A DNA stretch of 64,000 nucleotides from assembly GCA_030272585.1 (NCBI GenBank), contig BSYQ01000009.1, positions 1,860,001-1,924,000 of the forward strand. Direction: 5' to 3'. Positions 53,041 through 62,232 of this stretch are shown one piece after another. This DNA is from Bryopsis sp. KO-2023 (taxonomy: Eukaryota; Chlorophyta; Ulvophyceae; Bryopsidales; Bryopsidaceae). A program made the position numbers and the translations under genes. Under the pieces are notes generated by a model. It saw only the letters and a program-made list of their open reading frames with translations, was not told the origin of the DNA and did not search any database. Position 1 is the stretch's first letter. Each line of letters begins with the position of its first letter.

Positions 53041-53583
53041 TTAAGACCCCTCTTGGACCCCCTTGGAAAAGGGAGCCACCGCGCCACGACAAGGCGGGGG
53101 TCCACCGTGGTGGAAAAACATGGGTTAGCCCCGACTCGGCCGCCCATCCAACGTATCGGGCGGTCTTTTGAATTGCCCGGTCGGGAGGGTTGATACGAAC
53201 GTCCGTCGTATGACACGCGGTTCGGCCCACTCACCCAACACGTGGTTCGGCCTGACAGTAGTCGGACCGAACCAGCTCACCATCATCATAGCCACACACT
53301 AAGGGAGAGGGCCAGGCCGCCTCTGAGGTGGCAACCCTCAGTTCGGCCTGGAGCCTCACATTCAGCTTAGGGTCCATTAGGACACGGCCAAGGGGCCATT
53401 AGGACGCTGAGTGGATGAAAGGGTTGGACAGGCTGTCGGCCCGGCCGAATACTTATTCGGCCCGGACCACAGCCTTATTGTAACTTGGACATCTTGTAAA
53501 GATCCTTGTTTGAGAAAGTGTTTCCGTGCTCTAGACGTAAGTCCACTCGACTAGTCTATCATTGTTCCAACGTTTGTATCAAC
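53041..53583 (+). repeat. LTR/leader region of the first element
   Basis: Its 5' 160 bp match the fragment at 34627-34917. The rest is rich in TTCGG and CGGCC words and leads to a CA dinucleotide at 53580-53581, just before the primer-binding site, as expected for an LTR end. The exact left edge is uncertain. Confidence 0.5.
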
Positions 53584-53595
53584 TGGTTTCGGAGC
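53584..53595 (+). promoter_or_regulatory. Candidate primer-binding site, first element
   Basis: TGGTTTCGGAGC starts with TGG (complement of tRNA 3' CCA) two bases after a CA end. The same 12-mer occurs at 61823 in the second element, so both would use the same tRNA primer. Confidence 0.6.
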
Positions 53596-53626
53596 CGAAG
53601 CCGGAACCACGACCCATACCACCCGT

Positions 53627-54106
53627 ATGTCGAACAGCCACCCTACCTCGCCCCAGTCCTCCGCCGGCACACACGAACACCCGACCTTCCGTTATCTCTC
53701 GGTGCCAGAGGAGCTGGTCGCACCGCATTGGAGAAGATTTTATATCGACCAATTGGCCTTTTGTTACGGAGGACCAAGCGTTATCGAAGGCGTACCCCCT
53801 GGACTTGAGGGACCACCTATTCGAAGGCCGAGCCCCGTACCACCACCTATCGGGCCGAACGACAACGACGACACAGAAAGTGTCGGAAGCTGTGACTCCT
53901 GCTTCACAGAGGAGGAAAGAAACGACCCGGAGTTTCTGCGTTTCTACGCTGAAGTCCAAGAGCACCTACGCAACCGGCAGGCAAACTCGGCCGAGGAACC
54001 TCTTCGCAATCGGGACCCACGGCTCGCACACGGAGTCCAACCATGGACCTCATACCGTACGAGCCAGCCGAAGCCATCGCCTATCCCGACGGAGTGGAGG
54101 AGATGA
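53627..54106 (+). CDS. Short ORF before gag, first element
   Basis: A 159-codon frame starting 31 bases after the primer-binding site. It has protein-like composition (acidic, Pro-rich) and overlaps the start of the listed gag frame. It may be part of the element's N-terminal gag region or a separate leader ORF. Confidence 0.4.
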   Translation: MSNSHPTSPQSSAGTHEHPTFRYLSVPEELVAPHWRRFYIDQLAFCYGGPSVIEGVPPGLEGPPIRRPSPVPPPIGPNDNDDTESVGSCDSCFTEEERNDPEFLRFYAEVQEHLRNRQANSAEEPLRNRDPRLAHGVQPWTSYRTSQPKPSPIPTEWRR

Positions 54107-56304
54107 GCGCTGGGGACAGCATGAGCCTGGGGACCGAAGAAGACCCCCCTCCGGTGCAAGGCGTATTTGTGCAAAACAATATCCAGCACAACGTCCAGAA
54201 CGTGCACCACGTGGAGGTGAACCAAGACGAGACCTCTATCACCGTAGCCCAGCTGGCGGCCAACACCGAAGAATGGGCGGGACGTACTCAGGCCGAACTG
54301 TACCAAGCACTCAACGAAGTGCGAGGAGAACTCCATCATACCCGCGAGGAAGCCGAAGCTCGACAATGGCAAGTGGCCAACGAGCAAGCCGAAGCCATGA
54401 ACACGGCCCTCGAGAACCAGAGAGCCGAACTGGAGGACCATCACTGGGAGGACCGCGTTCGGTTGGAAGAGGAGTTCATCCGACGGCTCGAGCACCTCAA
54501 AGCCGAGAACGGGCACCTTGTGGCCGAAATGGAAGAACGAATGCACCTGGCCCAAGAACGTGCGGCCGCCAAGGCGGCTCAAGATTTCCAAGACCTTGGA
54601 GCCCGGACCGAAAGGCTCACGTTGCAAGTGGCAGACCAGCGGGCCGCTGTCGAGACGCTCGGGGTCGAAACAAAGTGTCTACGGGAAGACTACCCATCCG
54701 TGGACGAGCTCGTGAAGTTATGGTCCAAGCAAGTTCCAGCGCAGCCCCAAGTCATTCCTGTGTACATGGCCGGAGCCGGAACCCAAACTGTGACCCAAAC
54801 TACACAAGCGCCACCCGGACCACCCCCGTCTTCCAGTTTTCAAGACGCGCCCCTTGTTTCTCCCATCATCAGCAATGCACCCGCGGTACCGATTCTCGCG
54901 CCACCCAGTGGAGTGCCCAACCAACGGCGAGCCGGACCACCACCAGGACCTGTCATTCGAGAGCCCGGTTCTGCACCAACGGGCGGGCCGAGGCCGAGCC
55001 GAAGAGACCCAGCGGCCGCCGCAAGGCCACCCAGCGGCCAGAACCAAGCCACCAATCCTACACCGCCATCCGGCCAAGGACCTCCCATAGCACCACGTCA
55101 AGAACCACCCCCTGGACCCAGTCAACCACAGGGAGTTGGAGCTGTCGGATTCAATTCGGGAACGGACCCGTTTGCGGGCCTGGGTTCCTATGCCTCAGTT
55201 GGACAGCAGGACCCCAACTCCGGATTCCGAGACGCTCCAAGAAGACGGCGGCCAGGAGGAGGAGGCGGGGACGATGGTGATGGAGGTGGCGGGCCGAATG
55301 GACCAGGAGGATCTGGCGGGCCGAATGGACCTGGTGGGCCGAATGGACCGGGAGGAGGGCCAAATGGACCTGGCGGCGGGCCGAACGGACCTGGAGGTCC
55401 CGGAGGACCTGGCGGACCGGGAGGACCATTTGGACCACAACTACCCGGAGGGCCACCAGCAGCACCCGGAGGCAATGGATTGAGACAAGTCAAGATCCCA
55501 ATGCCACGAGCTTTCAACGGCACCGCGAATGTCACGGACTGGCTGATGCGCATGGGCCGATGGTTTCGCGCCCAGGCCATTCCAGAAGAGCTATGGCTTC
55601 AGGTCATCTGTGCCAACACGGAGGGCCCTGCAGCCGAATGGATGAATTTGACCGAGCTCAAAGTAATGGAGGGCCGAAGACAGCCATTTGCCGATTGGCG
55701 CTCGTGGGCCGAGGAGGCTCGAAAACTGTTCCAACCGACGACAACCTCTGAACACGCCCGAGTCGAGTTACGAACCCTGAGGCAGACGACCTCAGTGAAG
55801 GACTACATCAAGCGCTATAACAGCGTTTGTTTCAGGATCCCGGATATGAGTGAAGCGGAGGCATATAGCGCATTCACCGCAGGCTTGCGTGAACCGATCC
55901 GAAGTCAAGTTGTTGGCTTCATTCGTGACGACGTGCAAGCCGCTATCGAAATGGCCGAACGGCTCGATGGTATCCGTGGACTTCATAACTCGAGTGGAGG
56001 CCGGGGTGGAGGAGGTCATCAGCGTTGGAATCGAAGATCGAGAGTTAACAGTATTAGCGACAAAGCCGGAGATGATCGTCTCAACTACATTGGTGGAAAC
56101 CGCGGCCGGGGAGGTTCAAGCCGAGGCCGAGGCCGAGGCCGTGGCCGCAGTGGGGGAAGATTTGGAGGACGAGGAGGTGGAGGCCGATCTACCACACCAA
56201 GTGGAAGAGGAGGCCGGGGTGGAATATCATGCTACTTGTGCGGAGGAGATCATGGGATCAGAAATTGTCCCAAGCTCTCGGCCGCAAAGCGTTCGATAAA
56301 CTGA
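54043..56304 (+). CDS. Gag-like ORF of first Ty3/gypsy element
   Basis: About 753 residues. Roughly residues 40-230 are Glu/Ala-rich and heptad-like (coiled coil). A long Pro/Gly linker follows, including a collagen-like NGPGG repeat (about 425-470). The retrotransposon-gag domain (about 485-650) has FNGTANVTDWLMRMGRWF and VKDYIKRYNSVCF. Last come an Arg/Gly-rich stretch and one CCHC zinc knuckle (CYLCGGDHGIRNC). Confidence 0.85.
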   Translation: MDLIPYEPAEAIAYPDGVEEMSAGDSMSLGTEEDPPPVQGVFVQNNIQHNVQNVHHVEVNQDETSITVAQLAANTEEWAGRTQAELYQALNEVRGELHHTREEAEARQWQVANEQAEAMNTALENQRAELEDHHWEDRVRLEEEFIRRLEHLKAENGHLVAEMEERMHLAQERAAAKAAQDFQDLGARTERLTLQVADQRAAVETLGVETKCLREDYPSVDELVKLWSKQVPAQPQVIPVYMAGAGTQTVTQTTQAPPGPPPSSSFQDAPLVSPIISNAPAVPILAPPSGVPNQRRAGPPPGPVIREPGSAPTGGPRPSRRDPAAAARPPSGQNQATNPTPPSGQGPPIAPRQEPPPGPSQPQGVGAVGFNSGTDPFAGLGSYASVGQQDPNSGFRDAPRRRRPGGGGGDDGDGGGGPNGPGGSGGPNGPGGPNGPGGGPNGPGGGPNGPGGPGGPGGPGGPFGPQLPGGPPAAPGGNGLRQVKIPMPRAFNGTANVTDWLMRMGRWFRAQAIPEELWLQVICANTEGPAAEWMNLTELKVMEGRRQPFADWRSWAEEARKLFQPTTTSEHARVELRTLRQTTSVKDYIKRYNSVCFRIPDMSEAEAYSAFTAGLREPIRSQVVGFIRDDVQAAIEMAERLDGIRGLHNSSGGRGGGGHQRWNRRSRVNSISDKAGDDRLNYIGGNRGRGGSSRGRGRGRGRSGGRFGGRGGGGRSTTPSGRGGRGGISCYLCGGDHGIRNCPKLSAAKRSIN

Positions 56305-56399
56305 AGGTCCGGGGCGCGAGGCCACCTACCCTGGACACAAATGCGGGTGGTATCAGGGCCGAGGTTCCGGAAGATTTTGGGGAGGAGCAAGCAGAAGGA

Positions 56400-56960
56400 A
56401 TGGATGATAGAAAAATGACCAAGAGAGTTACTTGGCCGGACAAGGCGGAAGAGCATGAAAAACGGATAGACACTAGCTCCAGCTCGCATAGTTCCAATAC
56501 TGCAGCGCGAGCCGAGTCCCATGGAACAGGACTCAGTGAAGGAGCGGATGATACTGGCCACGCACGGCCTGGGGTATCATCAGGGGAACCACCATCCACT
56601 GTACAGCTCGGCCCGCAAGGCAACCGAGGGATGGACGGTTCAAATTTTTCTCAAGTGCCGGGGGCACTCAGTCGCGCCGACTCTGCAGTGGCCGACAATT
56701 TTTCTTACATCGCCAGGACAGGAAACACCTGTTCCAAAGGGCGGTTTACTGGCTTCGAGATAGCCATTCAAGTTGGAGACCGACCGGTGAAGGCGTATGT
56801 GGATAGCGGAAGTTGGGAAAACTACATCTCAACGGCAACTCAAGCACGACTGGAATTGGAGGCAACCGGAGAGCACCGCACCCTGGTCATGGCGGATGGT
56901 TCCAAGGGCTCAACCCGGGGCCGAGCCGAACATGTTCGATTTCGATCGGGCTGAGCCACT
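56400..56960 (+). other. Aspartic protease segment, first element
   Basis: Encodes FEIAIQVGDRPVKAYVDSGS, with the D-S-G form of the retropepsin active site, between gag and the long pol frame. It is read in a different frame from the flanking ORFs. Ty3/gypsy families are known to use frameshifting between gag and pol, so this alone does not show decay. Confidence 0.6.
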
Positions 56961-56990
56961 TTTGTCGCGGATTTTCATATCTTTCCCGAC

Positions 56991-59900
56991 ATGGCATACG
57001 AGATGATTTTGGGCATCCCGTGGCTTGTGGCCGAAAACCCCGATCTCTGCTTTCGGACACGGACAATCTCGGTTCAGCGGGGGAAGACAAGGATTTCTCT
57101 CCCTCTAGCTATCTCGGGCAAGCCTCGACCCACCGAGACTATGAGCGTGGGCGACATGGAACAGACATCCGCGGCCAAGCTTTTAAAGGATGCGCGTGCT
57201 GGACAGGGAGACGTTGTGATGGTAGTGGTTACCGAAGCCGAGGCCGAACAAAACGATGAACATACCAAGGATGATATCAGCAAGTTAGTTCGGCCCGAGC
57301 TATCAAAAGCGATCACGCAGCTCTTAACGGACTACAAGCGAGTATTCGCTTCTGACCTTCCTAAGGGACCACCACCGGTCAGGAACGGTCATGAATTCGA
57401 GATCGAACTGGAGGAAGGAACGAAGCCGATCTTTCGGCCTATGTACAAGCTCTCTCCAGCCGAACTCGCGGAGGTCCGAAAACAGCTCGACTACATGTTG
57501 GACCGGGAGCTGATTCGGCCCTCAAAGAGCCCGTGGGGCGCCCCCATCCTTTTCGCCAACAAAAAGGATGGTGGGCTTCGCTTTTGCATTGACTACCGGT
57601 GGATCAACCAGCGGACGGTCAAGAACCGCTACCCCCTCCCTCTCCCTGAAGAGTTATTGGATCGCCTCCAGGGAGCCAAAATCTTTACTCGGCTGGACCT
57701 GCGATCGGGGTATTGGCAGATGCCCATCCGGGCCGAAGATCAGGAGAAGACCGCTTTTCGGACCCGTTATGGGCACTACGAATACAAAGTAGTGCCCTTC
57801 GGCCTAACGAACGCACCCCCGCAGTTCATGGCGATGGTGAACGACCTCTTCCGGGATTTCCACGATAAGTTTCTGGTGGTCTTCCTGGACGACATCATCG
57901 TCTACAGTAAAACGGAGGAGGAACACGCGGAGCACCTTCGGCTCGTGCTGGACAAGCTGGCCGAGCATCAGCTCTATGCGAAGGCGTCAAAGTGTTCCAT
58001 CGCCGTCAAAGAACTGGATTTCGTGGGGCATTGGATTTCGGCCGACGGCATCTCCCCTCATCGCAGCAAGACCCAAGCCATTCAAGATTGGAAGCCCCTA
58101 CAGTCTGTGCCGGAAGTGCGGAGTTTTCTGGGCATGGTGTCCTACTACCGACGCTTCATCAGGGAGTTTTCACGGATTGCTGCTCCCATCCAGAAGCTCG
58201 TCAAGAAGGACCAAGCCTGGGAATGGGGTCCGGCCCAGACCTCAGCGTTTCAAGAGCTCAAGGACCGACTCACTTCGGCCCCAGTACTCTTGATCCCGGA
58301 CCCGGCCAAGCCGTATGTTGTTGCCACGGATGCATCGGACTTCGCATTAGGAGCTACCTTAATGCAGGGCAGCAAGGAGGAAGGTTACCAGCCCATTGCA
58401 TTTTTGAGCCGTTCCCTGAACTCAGCCGAGCAGAAGTATTCGGCCTACGAAAGGGAACTATTGGGCATCTCCTATGCTCTCGCCCAATGGCGTCACTACC
58501 TGGAAGGAGCTCCTGGTGGGACTACGGTGTATACGGATCACCTCCCAGCTACCCATTTTCTACAGCAACGCGTCCTTTCACGGACTCAAACGCGTTGGTT
58601 GAAGTCTGGATCGTTCCAGTCTATCAAGCCGAAGATTTTATATCTTCCGGGCCGAGCCAATTTTGTGGCCGATGCGCTTTCTCGCAAGCCACAACTCCGG
58701 CTCAATGCGATTTTGGGGGCCAAAATCTCGCCCGGGGAGGCACAAGACTGGCAAGCCGCCATAAAGGAGGACCCTATTCTTCGACCAATCGTGACCCAAC
58801 TTGAAGAGGGACGAGCAGTGCAGGGGTACACCCTGACCCCAGATGGACTGCTCATGTATCAAGCCAAGGACGTTGGAGCCGAGCCGAAACTCGTTGTGCC
58901 GGTTTCTAAACGCCAGGTGGTATTGCACGACCACCACGATGTGCCGATGGCGGGACATCCAGGGAAAGCTCGGACAGCCGAGCTTGTGAGCCGAAGACAT
59001 TGGTGGAGAGGCTGGCGCCGAGCCGTGAACCACTATGTCGAATCGTGCCCCACTTGCCAGATGATGAAGACCGAGAATTCCAAGCAGAAAGGGTTGCTAC
59101 ACCCTCTGCCAGTTCCGGCCTACAAGTGGGAGCAGCTGACGACCGACCTCGTTACTGACTTACCGAAGTCTAACGGGTACACGGCCGTGGCTGTCTTTGT
59201 GGATCGGCTCACGAAGATGTGCAAGTTCGTCCCGTGCACCAAGGAGGTTTCGGCGAAAGGATACGCCGAGCTCTTTCTCTCCAAAGTATTCCCCACCTCA
59301 GGGATACCGGAAGTTATCGTGTCTGATCGAGACCCAAGATTTACGAGCCAGTTCTACAAGGAGTTGTTTCGGCTCGTGGGCACCGATCTAAGGATGTCGA
59401 CCGCTCACCATCCGCAATCTGATGGACAGAGCGAGGTAACAATCCGAACACTGGAGAACTTCCTTCGGCCCTACATTGAAGCAAGGCCGGAGACATGGAG
59501 CGAATACCTCAGCACGGCCGAATTTGCTGCAAACAATTCGGTCAACGCCAGCACCAAATACACCCCTTTCTACCTGATGTATGGGCAACACCCAAGAGGC
59601 CTGGAGGCCGATCGGCCGAGTACTAACGTGGAGGCGGCCGAGGCCATGGTGAGCCGAATGAACCGAGACCTGGAGGAGGCCAAAGCAAACTACGCTTCGG
59701 CCCAGGAGACCATGTGTGAGAGCGCCAACAAAAAGAGGCGACATGTGGAATTCGCAGTGGGACAGGAGGTTTGCCTCCGAAGTGCCCACCTCCCTTTGGC
59801 CGTAACCAAGCATATTCCGGCCAAGGTCAGGCGAAGGTTCATCGGGCCGTTCAAGGTTGAGGCCGTAATATCACCAGTGGCCTATAGGCTCGACCTCCCA

Positions 59901-60194
59901 CCAGGCTGGAGGCTTCACCCTACATTCCACGTCTCCAAGCTCAAGGAATACAAGCGGTCCGAGGAGTTCGTGCGGGATGCACCTCCCGGCCCGGCTCTTA
60001 TCGATGAGCTGGATGGAGAAGAGGAATACGAGGTGGAGGCTATTGTCAGGGAGAAAGGAAAGGGGAGAGGAAAACGTTATTTGGTTTGCTGGAAAGGATA
60101 CCAACCCCATGAGGCAACATGGGAGCCGAAGGAGAGTCTGACACATTGTTCAGATCTGCTGGCCGAGTTCGTTGCACGAACGGGCCGAGCATGA
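56991..60194 (+). CDS. Pol ORF with RT, RNase H, integrase and chromodomain
   Basis: A 1067-residue open frame. Reverse transcriptase: KPIFRPMYKLSP, SPWGAPILFANKKDGGLRFC, FTRLDLRSGYWQ and the FLDD catalytic box (VVFLDDIIVYS). RNase H: VVATDASDFALGATL, YERELLGISYAL and VYTDHLPATHFL. Integrase: an HHCC zinc finger ending CPTCQMMK; catalytic Asp in LTTDLVTDLP; VIVSDRDPRFTSQFYKEL; and HHPQSDGQSEVTIRTLENFL (Glu). A GPF module (RRRFIGPFKVEAVI) is followed by a C-terminal chromodomain (EYEVEAIVREK, RYLVCWKGYQPHEATWEPKE). The chromodomain places it among chromoviruses, which target chromatin marks. Confidence 0.95.
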   Translation: MAYEMILGIPWLVAENPDLCFRTRTISVQRGKTRISLPLAISGKPRPTETMSVGDMEQTSAAKLLKDARAGQGDVVMVVVTEAEAEQNDEHTKDDISKLVRPELSKAITQLLTDYKRVFASDLPKGPPPVRNGHEFEIELEEGTKPIFRPMYKLSPAELAEVRKQLDYMLDRELIRPSKSPWGAPILFANKKDGGLRFCIDYRWINQRTVKNRYPLPLPEELLDRLQGAKIFTRLDLRSGYWQMPIRAEDQEKTAFRTRYGHYEYKVVPFGLTNAPPQFMAMVNDLFRDFHDKFLVVFLDDIIVYSKTEEEHAEHLRLVLDKLAEHQLYAKASKCSIAVKELDFVGHWISADGISPHRSKTQAIQDWKPLQSVPEVRSFLGMVSYYRRFIREFSRIAAPIQKLVKKDQAWEWGPAQTSAFQELKDRLTSAPVLLIPDPAKPYVVATDASDFALGATLMQGSKEEGYQPIAFLSRSLNSAEQKYSAYERELLGISYALAQWRHYLEGAPGGTTVYTDHLPATHFLQQRVLSRTQTRWLKSGSFQSIKPKILYLPGRANFVADALSRKPQLRLNAILGAKISPGEAQDWQAAIKEDPILRPIVTQLEEGRAVQGYTLTPDGLLMYQAKDVGAEPKLVVPVSKRQVVLHDHHDVPMAGHPGKARTAELVSRRHWWRGWRRAVNHYVESCPTCQMMKTENSKQKGLLHPLPVPAYKWEQLTTDLVTDLPKSNGYTAVAVFVDRLTKMCKFVPCTKEVSAKGYAELFLSKVFPTSGIPEVIVSDRDPRFTSQFYKELFRLVGTDLRMSTAHHPQSDGQSEVTIRTLENFLRPYIEARPETWSEYLSTAEFAANNSVNASTKYTPFYLMYGQHPRGLEADRPSTNVEAAEAMVSRMNRDLEEAKANYASAQETMCESANKKRRHVEFAVGQEVCLRSAHLPLAVTKHIPAKVRRRFIGPFKVEAVISPVAYRLDLPPGWRLHPTFHVSKLKEYKRSEEFVRDAPPGPALIDELDGEEEYEVEAIVREKGKGRGKRYLVCWKGYQPHEATWEPKESLTHCSDLLAEFVARTGRA

Positions 60195-60522
60195 CTGGAG
60201 GAAGCTTCTGATGCAACTGACGAGGGTGATGGGGGAGTTGGAAGTCATGATGACGAACTGATGAGGTCAACCTCGGCCGGAATGGGACGGTACCTCAAAC
60301 GAGGCGGTACCTCGGAAGTTCGGAGGGAATTCCCATCCCTCGTCACATCAGAGTGTACCTTTCAGTTGCGCAATGTGTCTGACCGGTACCTCATCGGCGA
60401 ATTTAAAGAGAAGTAACGAAGGCGCTACAGAAAGCCTTTGTTCGATTTGAGTCAGTAAGAAAAAGGAGAGAGAGCCCACACGGCCGAAAAACAAGAAAGT
60501 AAAGAAAAAAAAAAGGGAAGCC
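60195..60522 (+). other. Spacer between pol and the third ORF
   Basis: Non-coding by my reading. GGTACCTC occurs three times (about 60291-60390), a possible regulatory or polypurine-adjacent region. No LTR similarity to 53041 was seen. Confidence 0.4.
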
Positions 60523-61353
60523 ATGGATCTGACAGCGGCCAACTTGGAGCGATTTCTGCAGGACGCGCGACAGTCCACTGAGCAGAAGAACAAGCTCGAG
60601 GCCGAACTTGCCGAATGGCAAAATAGGGCCAACGAGGCGGAGAAGCGGGCAAAAGCCGCTGAGGAGAAAGTGGCTCAGTTGGAGGACCAGCTGAAAACGC
60701 AGCGCTTGGATGCGTTTCGGCAAGCAGCAGTGTGGGGGCAGGAAAGGGAAAGGCTGGCGAAAACAGCCATGACCGAGGCTATCGACACCCTCAACCGTGG
60801 ACTGCAGCGTATGGAAATGGACCAACCTCTGGCCCAGGAAAAAGAAAAAGAGCACGTGGAAACCGAGACGGTGGAGGACTCGGTACAAGAAGAAGTCGCT
60901 GCCGAACGGCCACCAGAGGGACCATCGTCAACCCCACTGAAGGTGGTGGTCCCGCGACGAAAGAGGTCACGAAAGCTCAAGGGCCGAGGGGTGGGGAGGT
61001 TCATACTGGACGAGGCGATGGAGGTGGACCAGGCGGAGGCCGAGGGGGAAGACGAGCAGCAATTGTGGGACTACACGGAGGATCCCTACGCCGACTTGGA
61101 GGACGCTCTTCCCCCAAGGCCGAAGCCTGGTCCAGTGTTGCTCTCGGGGAGTGAGGATGACCCGATATCCGAGGAACCCCCGAAGGCATCGTCCCTACCT
61201 CCACCACCACCTCCAGCACCCGCTCCGACCACATTCACCTGCGCGGCTTGCGCATATCCGAGGGAAGCTCCCCGTCCGGGCCTGGATCGAGTGCTTTTGA
61301 TACCAGCTGCTGACGTCCAGGGACGTCAGACGTCAAAGGCGTCATGCATCTGA
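60523..61353 (+). CDS. Extra ORF downstream of pol, first element
   Basis: 276 residues. The first ~110 are a strong heptad coiled coil (NKLEAELAEWQNRANEAEKR). The middle is acidic with a basic patch (VVPRRKRSRKLKGRG), then a DDPI-type acidic segment, a Pro run (PPPPPPPAPAP) and a single CxxC (CAACAYP). There is no transmembrane segment, so it is not a typical envelope protein. The GGCCGA word bias matches gag and pol. It resembles the element's own gag coiled coil in style, but no homology is claimed. Confidence 0.6.
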   Translation: MDLTAANLERFLQDARQSTEQKNKLEAELAEWQNRANEAEKRAKAAEEKVAQLEDQLKTQRLDAFRQAAVWGQERERLAKTAMTEAIDTLNRGLQRMEMDQPLAQEKEKEHVETETVEDSVQEEVAAERPPEGPSSTPLKVVVPRRKRSRKLKGRGVGRFILDEAMEVDQAEAEGEDEQQLWDYTEDPYADLEDALPPRPKPGPVLLSGSEDDPISEEPPKASSLPPPPPPAPAPTTFTCAACAYPREAPRPGLDRVLLIPAADVQGRQTSKASCI

Positions 61354-61376
61354 CGTCTGTGAAGCGTCAGATGCAT
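61310..61376. repeat. Two adjacent perfect inverted repeats
   Basis: CTGACGTCC-AG-GGACGTCAG at 61310-61329, and ATGCATCTGACG with CGTCAGATGCAT separated by 9 bases at 61344-61376. They share the TGACG/CGTCA core and sit at the junction between the two retroelements. Confidence 0.8.
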
Positions 61377-61822
61377 CCCCGGTAGATGACAGCATTCCCC
61401 TGAGGAGATACTACCGAACTACAGCGAGGAAACCACCGCAAGAGCACCTGGTCAAGACAGTGGTTCGAGCAACTAAAGTGAGACTCGCGAGGCGAAGGTC
61501 TCGGGTTTGAGTCTGAGTGGGAACGTGCTTTGGTCTGGGCCTGTGTGTGAGTGTGTGAGTGAGTCAGTAGTAGAACTGGCGGCTGTGAGTCAGGGTAGTG
61601 GGAGTGTTACGGGTGGTTAGTCACCCTCGGGAAAGTCGAACGGGAGTTAAAAGGATGGGACGCTTGATGTAACCTTGCTTGTCAGTAATTCTGTGAGTGC
61701 AACTGTGGACCCCGTGTGCGACTCGATTCGATTTTGTGTGACCCTGTGGAACTCAGCCGCCACCCTCTCTCACTCTTTACACGGAAGTGCGTCGGCGTAC
61801 AGAGCGCCTCGCGTAACATTTT

Positions 61823-61834
61823 TGGTTTCGGAGC
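61823..61834 (+). promoter_or_regulatory. Candidate primer-binding site, second element
   Basis: TGGTTTCGGAGC, identical to the site at 53584. It lies four bases after a CA at 61817-61818, as expected near an LTR end. Confidence 0.6.
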
Positions 61835-61903
61835 TCGGACTCGAACTCTGGCGGAGAAAGTCAACTCAGGAAGCGTTAGTGCACTAAGCCACTGACGTGC
61901 AAG
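61823..61903 (-). other. Antisense tRNA-like sequence at the primer-binding site
   Basis: Read on the minus strand this ends in CCGAAACCA. It contains an A-box-like TGGCTTAGTGC and a B-box-like AGTTCGAGTCC about 43 bases apart, the tRNA spacing. The acceptor and T stems do not pair properly. It looks like a captured, degenerate tRNA copy rather than a gene. Confidence 0.4.
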
Positions 61904-62232
61904 GTATATCGGCGGACGGTTATACGCCTGGTCGCTAGTTATACAGTGAGGGGACTTTTACTAGTTCTGTCGGAAAAACAAACACACCCGCGAAAAGGTT
62001 CGCACGAAAAAGAGGGTGTCCGACAGCAGTTTGTGTGGTACCCAGAAACAGACGACAGGAAAAAGGTTATCCTGTAACTGTCGTTGTGTGGCGGGGAGGC
62101 CACAAAACTGGTAGCTTAGTCGCTGGGAGTTTGTCGTTAAACGTTTGGACGTAAAGGCAGTGAGGGAAAAGTCAACAGTCTACTGTTGACAGTAACTGTC
62201 GGAAAGTCAACTGAAAGTCAGAGGCACACAGT

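Larger units (their letters stand above)
53041..61353 (+). mobile_element. Ty3/gypsy LTR retroelement with chromodomain (chromovirus)
   Basis: A fossil retroelement. Parts in order: a G/C-rich LTR/leader block (53041-53200, also found at 34627); a primer-binding site at 53584; a gag ORF (54043-56304); a protease segment (about 56400-56960); a long pol ORF with RT, RNase H, integrase and chromodomain (56991-60194); and an extra ORF (60523-61353). The hexamer GGCCGA is strongly over-represented across the whole span and absent outside it. No 3' LTR matching the 5' block was found, so the element looks incomplete, or its right end was displaced by the next element. The long open pol frame suggests a fairly young copy with few breaks, but without an LTR pair it cannot be dated. 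Confidence 0.88.

Noticed and set aside
53562-55280. 572-codon plus-strand ORF
   Set aside because: Alternative frame of the gag region, rich in Arg/Pro/Ser; the overlapping frames show real gag features.
60403-60888. Leu/Phe-rich minus-strand ORF
   Set aside because: Antisense shadow of the coiled-coil third ORF of the retroelement; its hydrophobic look comes from reversed Glu/Lys codons.
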